From contig WREN01000102.1 in assembly GCA_009779295.1 (NCBI GenBank), positions 1-7,667 on the forward strand: DNA of 7,667 bases, given 5' to 3'. The position numbers and the translations under genes were made by a program. Below, piece by piece: positions 1 to 6,607 of the stretch; the first letter of the stretch is position 1; every line of letters starts with the position of its first letter. Source of the stretch: Oscillospiraceae bacterium (lineage in GTDB: Bacteria > Bacillota > Clostridia > Oscillospirales > CAG-272). Below the pieces are notes generated by a model. That model was not told where the DNA came from and searched no databases. It worked only from the letters and a program-made list of their open reading frames with translations.

Positions 1-992
1 AATGACTGCCCGTCGATCAGACGTTTATAATGTTCCATATATTTTGCAGCGTCACATCTAAACCATGAATTATTGTCATAAGAAATCTCGAAGATTCTTT
101 GGATAACGCTTGCGAATTTTTCATCGCCTATCAGGGTATACTGCGGAATATCGTCTTTCGTTTTTGCAATCGACTGTACTCCTGCGCCTATCCAGAAGCC
201 CGGTAAAATGTTTTTTGGATCCGAAACAATACCGTAATTGTCGTTTTCATCCATGATACCGTCGCCGTTCAAATCGATGACTGCCGCTTTCGCCATTTGG
301 TCGTATTTATCGAAAGTCCAGTTCCCGGTACTCACCATTTCGTATGGGTCGTCCAATTGCAAATCCAGAATCATTTGTTTATCAAAAGTCAGTATCTGCG
401 TATAATCGTAAACAGATAAATTAAACGCGCCGTATGCGAAAACCAATTCGCCGCCGATACTCAGACAGTCGTTCATAGATTGGCTCCAATAAGGTTTATC
501 GAGGTTGATATTCGGCAATTCCGAAATTTTATAAATCACGCCTTCGGGACCGTACATTAAAGCGTAACGGTCAATAGCGATATATAACTCATAGTCGTCT
601 ATCCCCGCCATAACGTTGAGTGCGACGATCCGTCGTTCGTTGTCCGCGCTCAGAGGGATTAAAGTTTGCGAAAATTTAACGTTGAAGCGCTCTTCAATAC
701 TACGGTTTCTGGCGAACGCAGCGTCGTTGATCAAATCGCCGGTGTCTTCATCCGCATAATATGCAAGCGTCAGCCATGTTTGGTCCAATACGTTCATTCG
801 GAACGGCGCGCCGTTAAAATTATAATCCGGCAAATCATCCGCGTAAATATCAGCGAGATCAACGATAGTTTCTGAAACATCATTCTCCCCCCCTGATTGT
901 AAATTATTACCATTTTCGTTGTTCTGACAAGCAATAAACGCCGAAACAATGCAGAAAACCGTCAAAATCAATAATACAATTCTTTTCGTCAC
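1..992 (-). CDS. Extracellular solute-binding lipoprotein (SBP3), 3' part cut off by the window edge
   Basis: The reading frame is open from a GTG at 992 to the left edge (330 codons, no stop). GTG was chosen because GAGGTG lies 8 nt upstream and a lipoprotein signal follows: Met-Thr-Lys-Arg, a hydrophobic run, then AFIAC with the lipidated Cys at about residue 22. A Gly/Asn-rich linker follows. Residues 85-105 carry the signature GDLINDAAFARN...EERFNV shared with SBP1 and SBP2, and residues 240-251 form a DLNGDGIMDEND calcium-type loop. Similarity to the two downstream paralogues is clear at the N-terminus and around the loop but much lower elsewhere, so this is a diverged paralogue. The family normally captures sugars or oligosaccharides outside the membrane for an ABC importer; the ligand here is unknown. 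A run of seven G lies in codons 34-36. No permease gene is visible. Confidence 0.85.
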   Translation of the reverse strand, partial: MTKRIVLLILTVFCIVSAFIACQNNENGNNLQSGGENDVSETIVDLADIYADDLPDYNFNGAPFRMNVLDQTWLTLAYYADEDTGDLINDAAFARNRSIEERFNVKFSQTLIPLSADNERRIVALNVMAGIDDYELYIAIDRYALMYGPEGVIYKISELPNINLDKPYWSQSMNDCLSIGGELVFAYGAFNLSVYDYTQILTFDKQMILDLQLDDPYEMVSTGNWTFDKYDQMAKAAVIDLNGDGIMDENDNYGIVSDPKNILPGFWIGAGVQSIAKTKDDIPQYTLIGDEKFASVIQRIFEISYDNNSWFRCDAAKYMEHYKRLIDGQS

Positions 993-1023
993 GTAATATA
1001 CACCTCACTATTTTTATATAAAT

Positions 1024-1052
1024 ATTATAGCATAAATTATAAATTTTTTCAA
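1024..1052 (-). promoter_or_regulatory. Sigma-A type promoter for the SBP3 gene
   Basis: On the minus strand TTGAAA (1052-1047) is separated by 17 nt from TATAAT (1029-1024). The -10 box is extended by TGC. The predicted transcript starts near 1017, giving a leader of about 25 nt with the GAGGTG ribosome binding site. The -35 box abuts the ribosome binding site of the divergent rhodanese gene. I see no convincing plus-strand promoter in this AT-rich gap. Confidence 0.75.
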
Positions 1053-1066
1053 GTAGGAGAAATGAA

Positions 1067-1507
1067 ATGAGAAATATTATTATTGTAATTTTAATTTTAT
1101 TAATAACCGGATGTGTTTCACCGGAAATACAAACCGAGGAAACGACAACGTCTGAACAAACATCTGAATTAATCCAGCAAAACGATCCCGAATTCGCGGA
1201 GCATCACAAAATCACCGCCGAAGAAGCGAAGAAAATCATGGACAGCGGTGAAGAATATACCCTGCTCGACGTCCGCACCGATGCCGAATACAATGAAGGG
1301 CATATTGAAGGCGCGACCCTGATTCCCGATTACGAAATCAAAGACCGCGCCGAATTGGAATTGCCGGATAAAACCGCGTTGATTCTTATTTATTGCCGCA
1401 GCGGGCGCAGAAGCGCGAACGTTGCATACGAACTTGCTGCTATGGGTTATACGAAAGTTTATGACTTCGGCGGGATTATCGATTGGTCGTATGAGATTGT
1501 TAGGTGA
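1067..1507 (+). CDS. Rhodanese-domain lipoprotein
   Basis: This is a 146-residue protein with a short hydrophobic signal ending in the lipobox LITGC (Cys16), a Thr/Glu-rich linker to about residue 45, and one rhodanese domain (about 48-146). The domain shows LLDVR (66-70), EGHIEGA (77-83), the active-site loop YCRSGRRS with catalytic Cys110, and the C-terminal FGGIIDW (134-140). An intact Cys and the following Arg residues suggest a competent sulfur-transfer or persulfide-binding site. Lipidation would place it on the outer face of the membrane, so cytosolic thiosulfate detoxification is unlikely; similar stand-alone rhodanese lipoproteins are common in Clostridia but their substrate is not established. 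AGGAGA at 1055-1060 sits 6 nt before the ATG. It is divergent from SBP3 and convergent with the DUF368 gene. Confidence 0.92.
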   Translation: MRNIIIVILILLITGCVSPEIQTEETTTSEQTSELIQQNDPEFAEHHKITAEEAKKIMDSGEEYTLLDVRTDAEYNEGHIEGATLIPDYEIKDRAELELPDKTALILIYCRSGRRSANVAYELAAMGYTKVYDFGGIIDWSYEIVR

Positions 1508-1617
1508 AAAACACCCGCCGCTACGGCGGCACCCTCTTTACAAAAGAGGGCAAAGAAAAAAGTTTCAATCTCCGCCCTCTTTCGTAAAGAGGGTGGTCCC
1601 GCAGGACCGGGTGTTTT
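1508..1617. repeat. Compound palindrome of two inverted hairpin units, probable bidirectional terminator
   Basis: The outer arms AAAACACCCG (1508-1517) and CGGGTGTTTT (1608-1617) are perfect inverted repeats. Inside are four local hairpins: CCGCCG/CGGCGG (1515-1529), CCCTCTTT/AAAGAGGG (1532-1550), CCCTCTTT/AAAGAGGG (1575-1593) and GGTCC/GGACC (1595-1608). Each half is the same unit in opposite orientation: AACACCCG, a short GC hairpin, then CACCCTCTTT with its partner arm. The centre (about 1551-1574) is unpaired and A-rich on its left. The element starts immediately after the rhodanese TGA, and its last two bases lie within the reverse-complemented TAA of the DUF368 gene. GC stems followed by GTGTTTT at either end fit a weak intrinsic terminator on both strands. 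The architecture resembles REP or MITE-like dispersed repeats, but copy number cannot be judged here. Confidence 0.85.
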
Positions 1618-2437
1618 ACTTCCCTCTCTTCCCCATCATAACCGCAGTCAACCCTCCCAGCGCAAAGCATACGATTCCCGTAAGCGTCGCGATATTCAAC
1701 CCGAATCCGTCGGGGAACAACGGCAGAACCGAACCTATCACCATGCCGATTATAGCGCTGTATATTATTATTTTAAATTTTTTTATAACAAGTAAAATCA
1801 ATTTCGCGCCTACGACGATTCCGAACAATATGCCGATTACCGCCGGAATCAGTACCGCGAGGTCGAAAGTTTTTAACGATTCCATAAACAAATCATAAAC
1901 GCCGAATGCCACCAGCACGAACGCGCCGGAGATTCCCGGCATTATCATGGCGATCGCCGCAATGAAAGAATACAACGTTATCCATAACGTGAAGTTGATA
2001 TTAACAGAATTTGCTGTCACGCCAACCTTTTCGATGAAGAAAAGTGAAACCACCAACGCAAGCCCCAATAGAAACGGCAGGATACAAAACGGCTTGAATT
2101 TCGTTTCCTCCGTTGCTATTTTTGTAATGAGCGGGATCCCGCCTAAAATCAAACCCATGAAGAACAGATTGATTTGGATTCCGAAGCTGTGGAGCAGAAA
2201 AGTTATTACGTAAGCGAATCCGAAAATCCCCGCCACGGTACCGATTCCGAAAAACAACAAGAAGAAGAAATGTTTTTTTATCTCCTTGAAATTGAGCGCG
2301 AACGCTTCGCATACCGTATCGTAACAACCGAAAATCACCAGGAACGTCCCTCCGCTCAACCCCGGTACGATATGCGCCGCGCCGTAAACTATTCCGTAAA
2401 CCAATCCGAAAATGTTGCGCAATAACAAATTATTCAC
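1616..2437 (-). CDS. DUF368 family membrane protein, probable polyprenyl-phosphate transporter (PopT-like)
   Basis: The protein has about 273 residues, is strongly hydrophobic and has roughly eight or more membrane segments. The family hallmark is present twice: VPGLSGGTF...GCYD (about 25-40) and MPGISGAF...GVYD (about 167-182). This is an internal repeat implying two-fold pseudosymmetry. DUF368 proteins were long uncharacterised and were then identified as transporters that recycle undecaprenyl phosphate across the membrane for envelope synthesis; that role is family knowledge, not read from this sequence. I chose the GTG at 2437 because the preceding in-frame extension to an ATG at 2482 (starting MRSRRSSSRY) merely lies over the end of rtcB and adds a charged tail unlike the family. 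The GTG start overlaps the rtcB stop by 8 bp, suggesting translational coupling; the local ribosome binding site is poor. A TTG at 2428 is another possible start. Confidence 0.88.
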   Translation of the reverse strand: MNNLLLRNIFGLVYGIVYGAAHIVPGLSGGTFLVIFGCYDTVCEAFALNFKEIKKHFFFLLFFGIGTVAGIFGFAYVITFLLHSFGIQINLFFMGLILGGIPLITKIATEETKFKPFCILPFLLGLALVVSLFFIEKVGVTANSVNINFTLWITLYSFIAAIAMIMPGISGAFVLVAFGVYDLFMESLKTFDLAVLIPAVIGILFGIVVGAKLILLVIKKFKIIIYSAIIGMVIGSVLPLFPDGFGLNIATLTGIVCFALGGLTAVMMGKRGK

Positions 2438-3611
2438 TCGCTTTAAAATTATATATCGGCTTGATGATCGCCGCGATCTCAACCGTGTCGCCGATTATGT
2501 CAACGATGTCGTTCATACTCTTGTACGCCATCGGCAGCTCGTCGAGGGTGTCTTCGCAGACGCTCGTCGTAAATATTCCCTGCATACTCGTTTTATATTC
2601 GTCCATTGAAAATTCCGATTTCGCTCTCGTGCGGCTCATCAAACGCCCCGCTCCGTGCGGCGCGGAATTGTTCCAGTCGGCGTTGCCTTTACCGTAACCG
2701 ATGATACAACCGTCACGCATATTTAATGGTATCAACAGTTTCTTACCATTATCGGCGTTTATCGCGCCTTTGCGAATGATTTTGCTTTCGGTATCGATGT
2801 AGTTGTGAACGGTTTCAAAGCTGTTTTCGAAGTTATCGGTTATTAGTTTCGCGATATTGTATCTGTTCAGAACGGCATATTCCTGACATATCTCCATATC
2901 GTGCAGATACTCGTCTTTATACTTTCCGGTCAGGTACGCCAAATCTTTCGGTATGCCGCAATCCTGCGCCTTGTATTTCGATTTCAATTCTTTTATCGCC
3001 TGCTGCAATTCACTCCTGCGCCCCTGCGATTTATACTCGGCGATCAAACGCTCCTGTTCTTCAAGGATTTTGTCTTTACCGCATAATATATCGTATGCCA
3101 AATTCTGATAATATTCCGCGACCTGCTTGCCGAGATTCCGGCTGCCGGTGTGGATTACAAGATACTTGTTGTTATCGTTATCAATATCCACCTCAATGAA
3201 ATGGTTGCCGCCGCCGAGCGTACCGATACTGCGCTCGATGCGTTTCGTATCGTTCAATTCGCGGCAGCATTTTAATTCTTGCAGCTTATCAAATCTGCAA
3301 ACCCTGCCCTCGTGGACATTCTTACCGCTCGGAACACGCTTTCTGATGGTATCGTCAAGCCGCTGCAAATCCAACTCGCACTTGCCCAATTCAATCGTGA
3401 GCATACCGCAGCCGATGTCAACGCCCACGACGTTCGGGATAACATAATCGCCGATCGTAGAAGTGAATCCGATTACACAGCCCTTTCCTGCGTGAACATC
3501 CGGCATGATGCGGATTTTTTCACCGCGGAACGATTTCTGCTCGGATAATAATTCAATTTGTTGTTTCGCTTCGTCCTCAATGACGGAAGCGTATATTTTT
3601 ACGTTGTTCAT
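2430..3611 (-). CDS. rtcB: RtcB family RNA-splicing/repair ligase (GTP- and Mn-dependent)
   Basis: This 393-residue protein is slightly shorter than E. coli RtcB (408), with a compact N-terminus. Family motifs appear in order: PDVHAGKG (37-44), VGVDIGCGM (62-70, metal ligands Asp65 and Cys68), GGGNHF (133-138, His137), HTGSRNLGK (154-162, His154), VHNYI (His269), and APHGAGR (317-323) with His319 as the predicted guanylylated nucleophile. The C-terminus ends KPIYNFKASE, matching the conserved terminal Lys region. RtcB joins 2',3'-cyclic-phosphate or 3'-phosphate RNA ends to 5'-OH ends, so all catalytic residues for ligation appear present. There is no archease, RtcA or RtcR in the window. The ATG at 3611 follows the SBP2 stop by only 6 nt and has no good ribosome binding site, implying coupling to SBP2 translation. 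The stop overlaps the DUF368 start. Confidence 0.95.
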   Translation of the reverse strand: MNNVKIYASVIEDEAKQQIELLSEQKSFRGEKIRIMPDVHAGKGCVIGFTSTIGDYVIPNVVGVDIGCGMLTIELGKCELDLQRLDDTIRKRVPSGKNVHEGRVCRFDKLQELKCCRELNDTKRIERSIGTLGGGNHFIEVDIDNDNNKYLVIHTGSRNLGKQVAEYYQNLAYDILCGKDKILEEQERLIAEYKSQGRRSELQQAIKELKSKYKAQDCGIPKDLAYLTGKYKDEYLHDMEICQEYAVLNRYNIAKLITDNFENSFETVHNYIDTESKIIRKGAINADNGKKLLIPLNMRDGCIIGYGKGNADWNNSAPHGAGRLMSRTRAKSEFSMDEYKTSMQGIFTTSVCEDTLDELPMAYKSMNDIVDIIGDTVEIAAIIKPIYNFKASE

Positions 3612-3617
3612 AATTTT

Positions 3618-5066
3618 TTACTCGCTTAAAATAGCATCGAATATTTTCTCATAATTTGCGAGGATAGCTTTCTCTTTTGACGCGTAATACGACGCTAAAT
3701 CCGTAGTTTTCGCTACAATCATAAACGGGAACGTCCAAGTTGCGCCTTTCCAATCGTCGAAAATATATCCAAAATCGTACATAACGCCTGCGTAGATGAT
3801 GTCAAGCATACTGCGCGTAACTTCGTCGCGCGCGTATTTTATTCCGAGCGCTTGATCATAAAATACCGGGATTATCATTTTGTAACTCTCTGCCGATAAC
3901 GCTTCAACAATAGTACCGATAAGAGTTAAATTCGTCGCTGTTTTGGGTACGCAAAGCGCGCCGTTTGAAGCGTCCATATGCGTATAGTAGCCATCCTGCT
4001 GTTCATTCCATTTCGGGTACGGTATTATACCGAACTCAAACTCTACATCTCTGAACCCTATCAGCGAAGTAGTTCCGCCGCAAATTATAAACGCTCTTCC
4101 ATCTCTGAACATCGGAGTTCCTTTTTCATTATATACGTCGTAATATCCGATAAATGATTTATTGTCATCATAAATCAATGAATATACTTTTTGGATCATA
4201 TTGTGAACGAGTTCGTTGTTGATGTTTATTATCGGATAACCGTCGGAACCGAGTATAACGGACTCATGGTTGAAGCCGTACATAAAATTCAACGTCGTGT
4301 TGTCATTGTTTAAAACAAGCCCGAATTGGTCGTCTTCATTGAAAATTCCGTCGCCGTTCAAATCTCTCGGTACCTGCTTGATTATATTATCCATATAATC
4401 GATCGTCCATCGGTTTTCGGTTACGACTTTGTACAAATCCTCAAAATTATAATCAGCGATATAATTCTTATTGAACAGCATCGCAAACGCTGAAGCCATC
4501 CCATTATTTAGACTGCTTGCCGTTAAAAATTGTTTGCCGAAAATACGCGTTGATTCAATAATCGCTTCATTCCACCACGGCTTATCGAAATTAATCCGCG
4601 GCACTTCGTTCCAATCTATAAGGAGCTTTTCCGTGATAAAAGTAGGGATACTCGTGATAGTATGCGGGACAAGGAGATCGTGTACGTCTTCGTTCGCAAG
4701 TATTGCCGTGCGAGCTTTCGTTGTTATTTCCACTATACCGGGAACGGCGTCACATAATATATTTACATTGAAGCGCTCTTCGATTTTTCTGTTGCGCGCG
4801 AAAACGATGTCGTTGATAATATCGCCGGTTTCTTCCTCTATATAGTATCTTGCGGGAAGATGGCTTAGAATCCGGAAATCATACCCGCCGAAATCATCAA
4901 CCGGCAAATCGTCGCTGATAAGCAGACGGGGGTCTATTTCATCCTCAGGCGCGGCGGCGGTTTCCGTTTTCTGCGTCTGATCGGCGGAACCTTTATTTTC
5001 GGAACAAGCCGTGAATATAAAACTTACCATTATACAAGCTAAAACTAAAGCTGTGAATTTTTTCAT
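3618..5066 (-). CDS. Extracellular solute-binding lipoprotein (SBP2)
   Basis: This 482-residue protein has a lipoprotein signal (Lys-Lys, hydrophobic run, FIFTAC with Cys21) and an acidic Thr/Ala/Glu linker to about residue 45. The mature domain carries the signature GDIINDIVFARNR (81-93) with EERFNV, KPWW (162-165) and an EF-hand-like DLNGDGIFNEDD loop (235-246). Length and layout fit the type-2 periplasmic-binding fold of ABC importers for carbohydrates or similar solutes. Calcium loops of this kind are known in the alginate-binding proteins AlgQ1/AlgQ2; use for calcium here is inference. It is about three quarters identical by eye to SBP1, which ends 23 bp upstream, so the pair is a tandem duplication. 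The start is supported by the signal peptide and a GGGGG tract 10 nt upstream, a mediocre ribosome binding site. No permease or ATPase gene is adjacent. Confidence 0.9.
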   Translation of the reverse strand: MKKFTALVLACIMVSFIFTACSENKGSADQTQKTETAAAPEDEIDPRLLISDDLPVDDFGGYDFRILSHLPARYYIEEETGDIINDIVFARNRKIEERFNVNILCDAVPGIVEITTKARTAILANEDVHDLLVPHTITSIPTFITEKLLIDWNEVPRINFDKPWWNEAIIESTRIFGKQFLTASSLNNGMASAFAMLFNKNYIADYNFEDLYKVVTENRWTIDYMDNIIKQVPRDLNGDGIFNEDDQFGLVLNNDNTTLNFMYGFNHESVILGSDGYPIININNELVHNMIQKVYSLIYDDNKSFIGYYDVYNEKGTPMFRDGRAFIICGGTTSLIGFRDVEFEFGIIPYPKWNEQQDGYYTHMDASNGALCVPKTATNLTLIGTIVEALSAESYKMIIPVFYDQALGIKYARDEVTRSMLDIIYAGVMYDFGYIFDDWKGATWTFPFMIVAKTTDLASYYASKEKAILANYEKIFDAILSE

Positions 5067-5089
5067 AATATTTTAACCCCCAAATATTT

Positions 5090-6535
5090 TTATTCTTCCA
5101 AAATAGCTTTGAATATATTATCATAATTCGTGAGGATCGCCGATTCATTTTTCGCGTAATAGGATGCTAAATCCGTACTTTTTGCCTTAATTAGATTCGG
5201 GAATACCCAAGTCGCGCCTTTCCAGTCGTCGAAAATATAACCGAAATCGTATAGAACGCCGGCGTAAATAATATCGAGCATATGGCGCGTATCTTCATCG
5301 CGCGCGTATTTTATACCGAGCGCCTGGTCGTAAAATACGGGGGTCAGCGTTTTATAACTTTCCGCCGACAACGCTTCAACGACCGTACCGATACGGGTCA
5401 GATTCTGTGCCGTCTTTGGAATACAAAGAACGCCGAATGTCGCGTCGATATGAGTATGATAACCATCCTGCTGTTCATTCCACTTCGGATACGGGATTAT
5501 GCCGAACTCAAACTCAACGTCCCTGAATCCCATCAGCGCGGTAGTGCCGCCGGCATACATAAACGCCCTGCCCTCTTTGAATATCGGAGTGCCTTTTTCA
5601 TTATATACGTCGTAATATCCGATAAACGATTTATTGTCGTCGTAAATCAAAGAATATAATTTTAGGATCATTTGATGAACAAGGTCGTTGTTGATATTAA
5701 CTACCGGATAACCGTCGTCCCCGATTAAAACGGATTCATGGTTGAAACCGTACATAAAATTCACCGTCGTGTTGTCATTGTTTAAAACCAAACCGTACTG
5801 GTCGTGTTCGTCGAAAACTCCGTCGCCGTTTATATCCATCGGGATTTGCTTGATAATATTGTCCATATAATCGATAGTCCAGCGGTCTTCAAGAACGACT
5901 TTGTATAAATCCTCGAAATTGTAATCCGCTACAAAGTTTTTATTGAACAGCATAGCGAACGCAGGCGCTTTTCCGAGATTCCAGCTGCTTGAAGTCAGAT
6001 ACCGCTTGCCGAAAATCTGCGTCGTGTTGATAATAGACTGATTCCACCATGGTTTATCGAAATTAACCCGCGGCACTTCATTCCAATCTATGAGAATATG
6101 CGTAGTTATAAAAGAAGGAATACTCGTGATCGAATGGGGTACAAGAATATCGTACAAGTCCTCGTTCGCCAAAACGGCGTTTCTCGCGGCGTTCCCTATT
6201 TCAATGATACCGGGCATAGTCGCGCTTACAATATTTACATTGAACCGTTCCTCGACGGTCCTGTTGCGCGCAAACACGGCGTCGTTGACAAGATCGCCGT
6301 CCTCCTCCTCAATATAAAACGTCTTTTCCTGATGGTTCAGAATCCGGAAGTTATAACCATCGAAATTATCCGCCGGCAAATCGTCGCTGATACGCAAGCG
6401 CGGGTTTATATCGTCCTCAGGCGCGGCGGTTTCCGATCTATGCGTCTGGTCCGCAGTTTCATTGCCTCCGGAACATGCCAACAATAAAACACAAATTATA
6501 CTAAAAACTAAAAATAAAGCTATAAATTTTTTCAT
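5090..6535 (-). CDS. Extracellular solute-binding lipoprotein (SBP1), first gene of the operon
   Basis: The 481-residue protein starts at an ATG preceded by GGAGTG with 8 nt spacing. The signal peptide ends in LLLAC with Cys21 as the lipidation site, followed by a Ser/Gly/Glu linker. The layout matches SBP2 residue for residue apart from one linker residue: GDLVNDAVFARNR (80-92), KPWW (161-164), a DINGDGVFDEHD loop (234-245) with Asp/Asn/Asp at positions 1, 3 and 5, and a conserved aromatic-rich C-terminal third including FDDWKGATW (435-443). Differences from SBP2 cluster in the linker, around residues 100-125 and 180-190, and near 360-370. Aromatic and acidic surface residues fit a sugar-type ligand but do not identify it. 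The gene sits directly behind a good promoter and downstream of the HTH gene, which is encoded on the same strand. Confidence 0.92.
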   Translation of the reverse strand: MKKFIALFLVFSIICVLLLACSGGNETADQTHRSETAAPEDDINPRLRISDDLPADNFDGYNFRILNHQEKTFYIEEEDGDLVNDAVFARNRTVEERFNVNIVSATMPGIIEIGNAARNAVLANEDLYDILVPHSITSIPSFITTHILIDWNEVPRVNFDKPWWNQSIINTTQIFGKRYLTSSSWNLGKAPAFAMLFNKNFVADYNFEDLYKVVLEDRWTIDYMDNIIKQIPMDINGDGVFDEHDQYGLVLNNDNTTVNFMYGFNHESVLIGDDGYPVVNINNDLVHQMILKLYSLIYDDNKSFIGYYDVYNEKGTPIFKEGRAFMYAGGTTALMGFRDVEFEFGIIPYPKWNEQQDGYHTHIDATFGVLCIPKTAQNLTRIGTVVEALSAESYKTLTPVFYDQALGIKYARDEDTRHMLDIIYAGVLYDFGYIFDDWKGATWVFPNLIKAKSTDLASYYAKNESAILTNYDNIFKAILEE

Positions 6536-6567
6536 TTTTCACACTCCAATTAAATCAGTTTGTATAT

Positions 6568-6595
6568 ATTATACCATATTTCGTGTGAAAATCAA
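6568..6595 (-). promoter_or_regulatory. Promoter of the SBP1-SBP2-rtcB-DUF368 operon
   Basis: On the minus strand TTGATT (6595-6590) is followed after 16 nt by TATAAT (6573-6568), extended by TGG. The expected start near 6561 leaves a leader of about 25 nt containing GGAGTG. It lies in the 72-bp gap between the HTH stop (6608) and the SBP1 start. I see no terminator hairpin in that gap, so read-through from the HTH gene is also possible. Confidence 0.75.
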
Positions 6596-6607
6596 GAGTT
6601 TTTTATA

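Noticed and set aside
666..875. 69-codon plus-strand frame near the left edge
   Set aside because: It lies antisense to the SBP3 signature region, which is clearly the coding strand.
1062..1070. Two-codon frame (ATG AAA TGA) overlapping the rhodanese start
   Set aside because: The ribosome binding site at 1055-1060 is only 1 nt from this ATG, so use as a leader peptide is unlikely.
1508..1617. CRISPR-like repeat or small transposon in the palindrome
   Set aside because: There are only two units in inverted orientation, no spacers, no transposase and no evident target duplication.
1422..1898. 158-codon plus-strand open frame
   Set aside because: It overlaps the end of the rhodanese gene, crosses the palindrome and continues antisense to the DUF368 gene; its product is low-complexity and family-unlike.
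2001..2327. 108-codon minus-strand open frame inside the DUF368 gene
   Set aside because: It is an alternate frame of a gene with clear family motifs, and no start site supports it.
3127..3447. 106-codon plus-strand frame opposite rtcB
   Set aside because: It is antisense shadow of strongly conserved RtcB motifs, without a ribosome binding site.
4471..4845. Plus-strand frames opposite SBP2 (and similar ones at 5282-5659 and 6090-6487 opposite SBP1)
   Set aside because: Similar shadows occur at matching positions in both paralogues because the sense genes are conserved; none has a ribosome binding site or family features.
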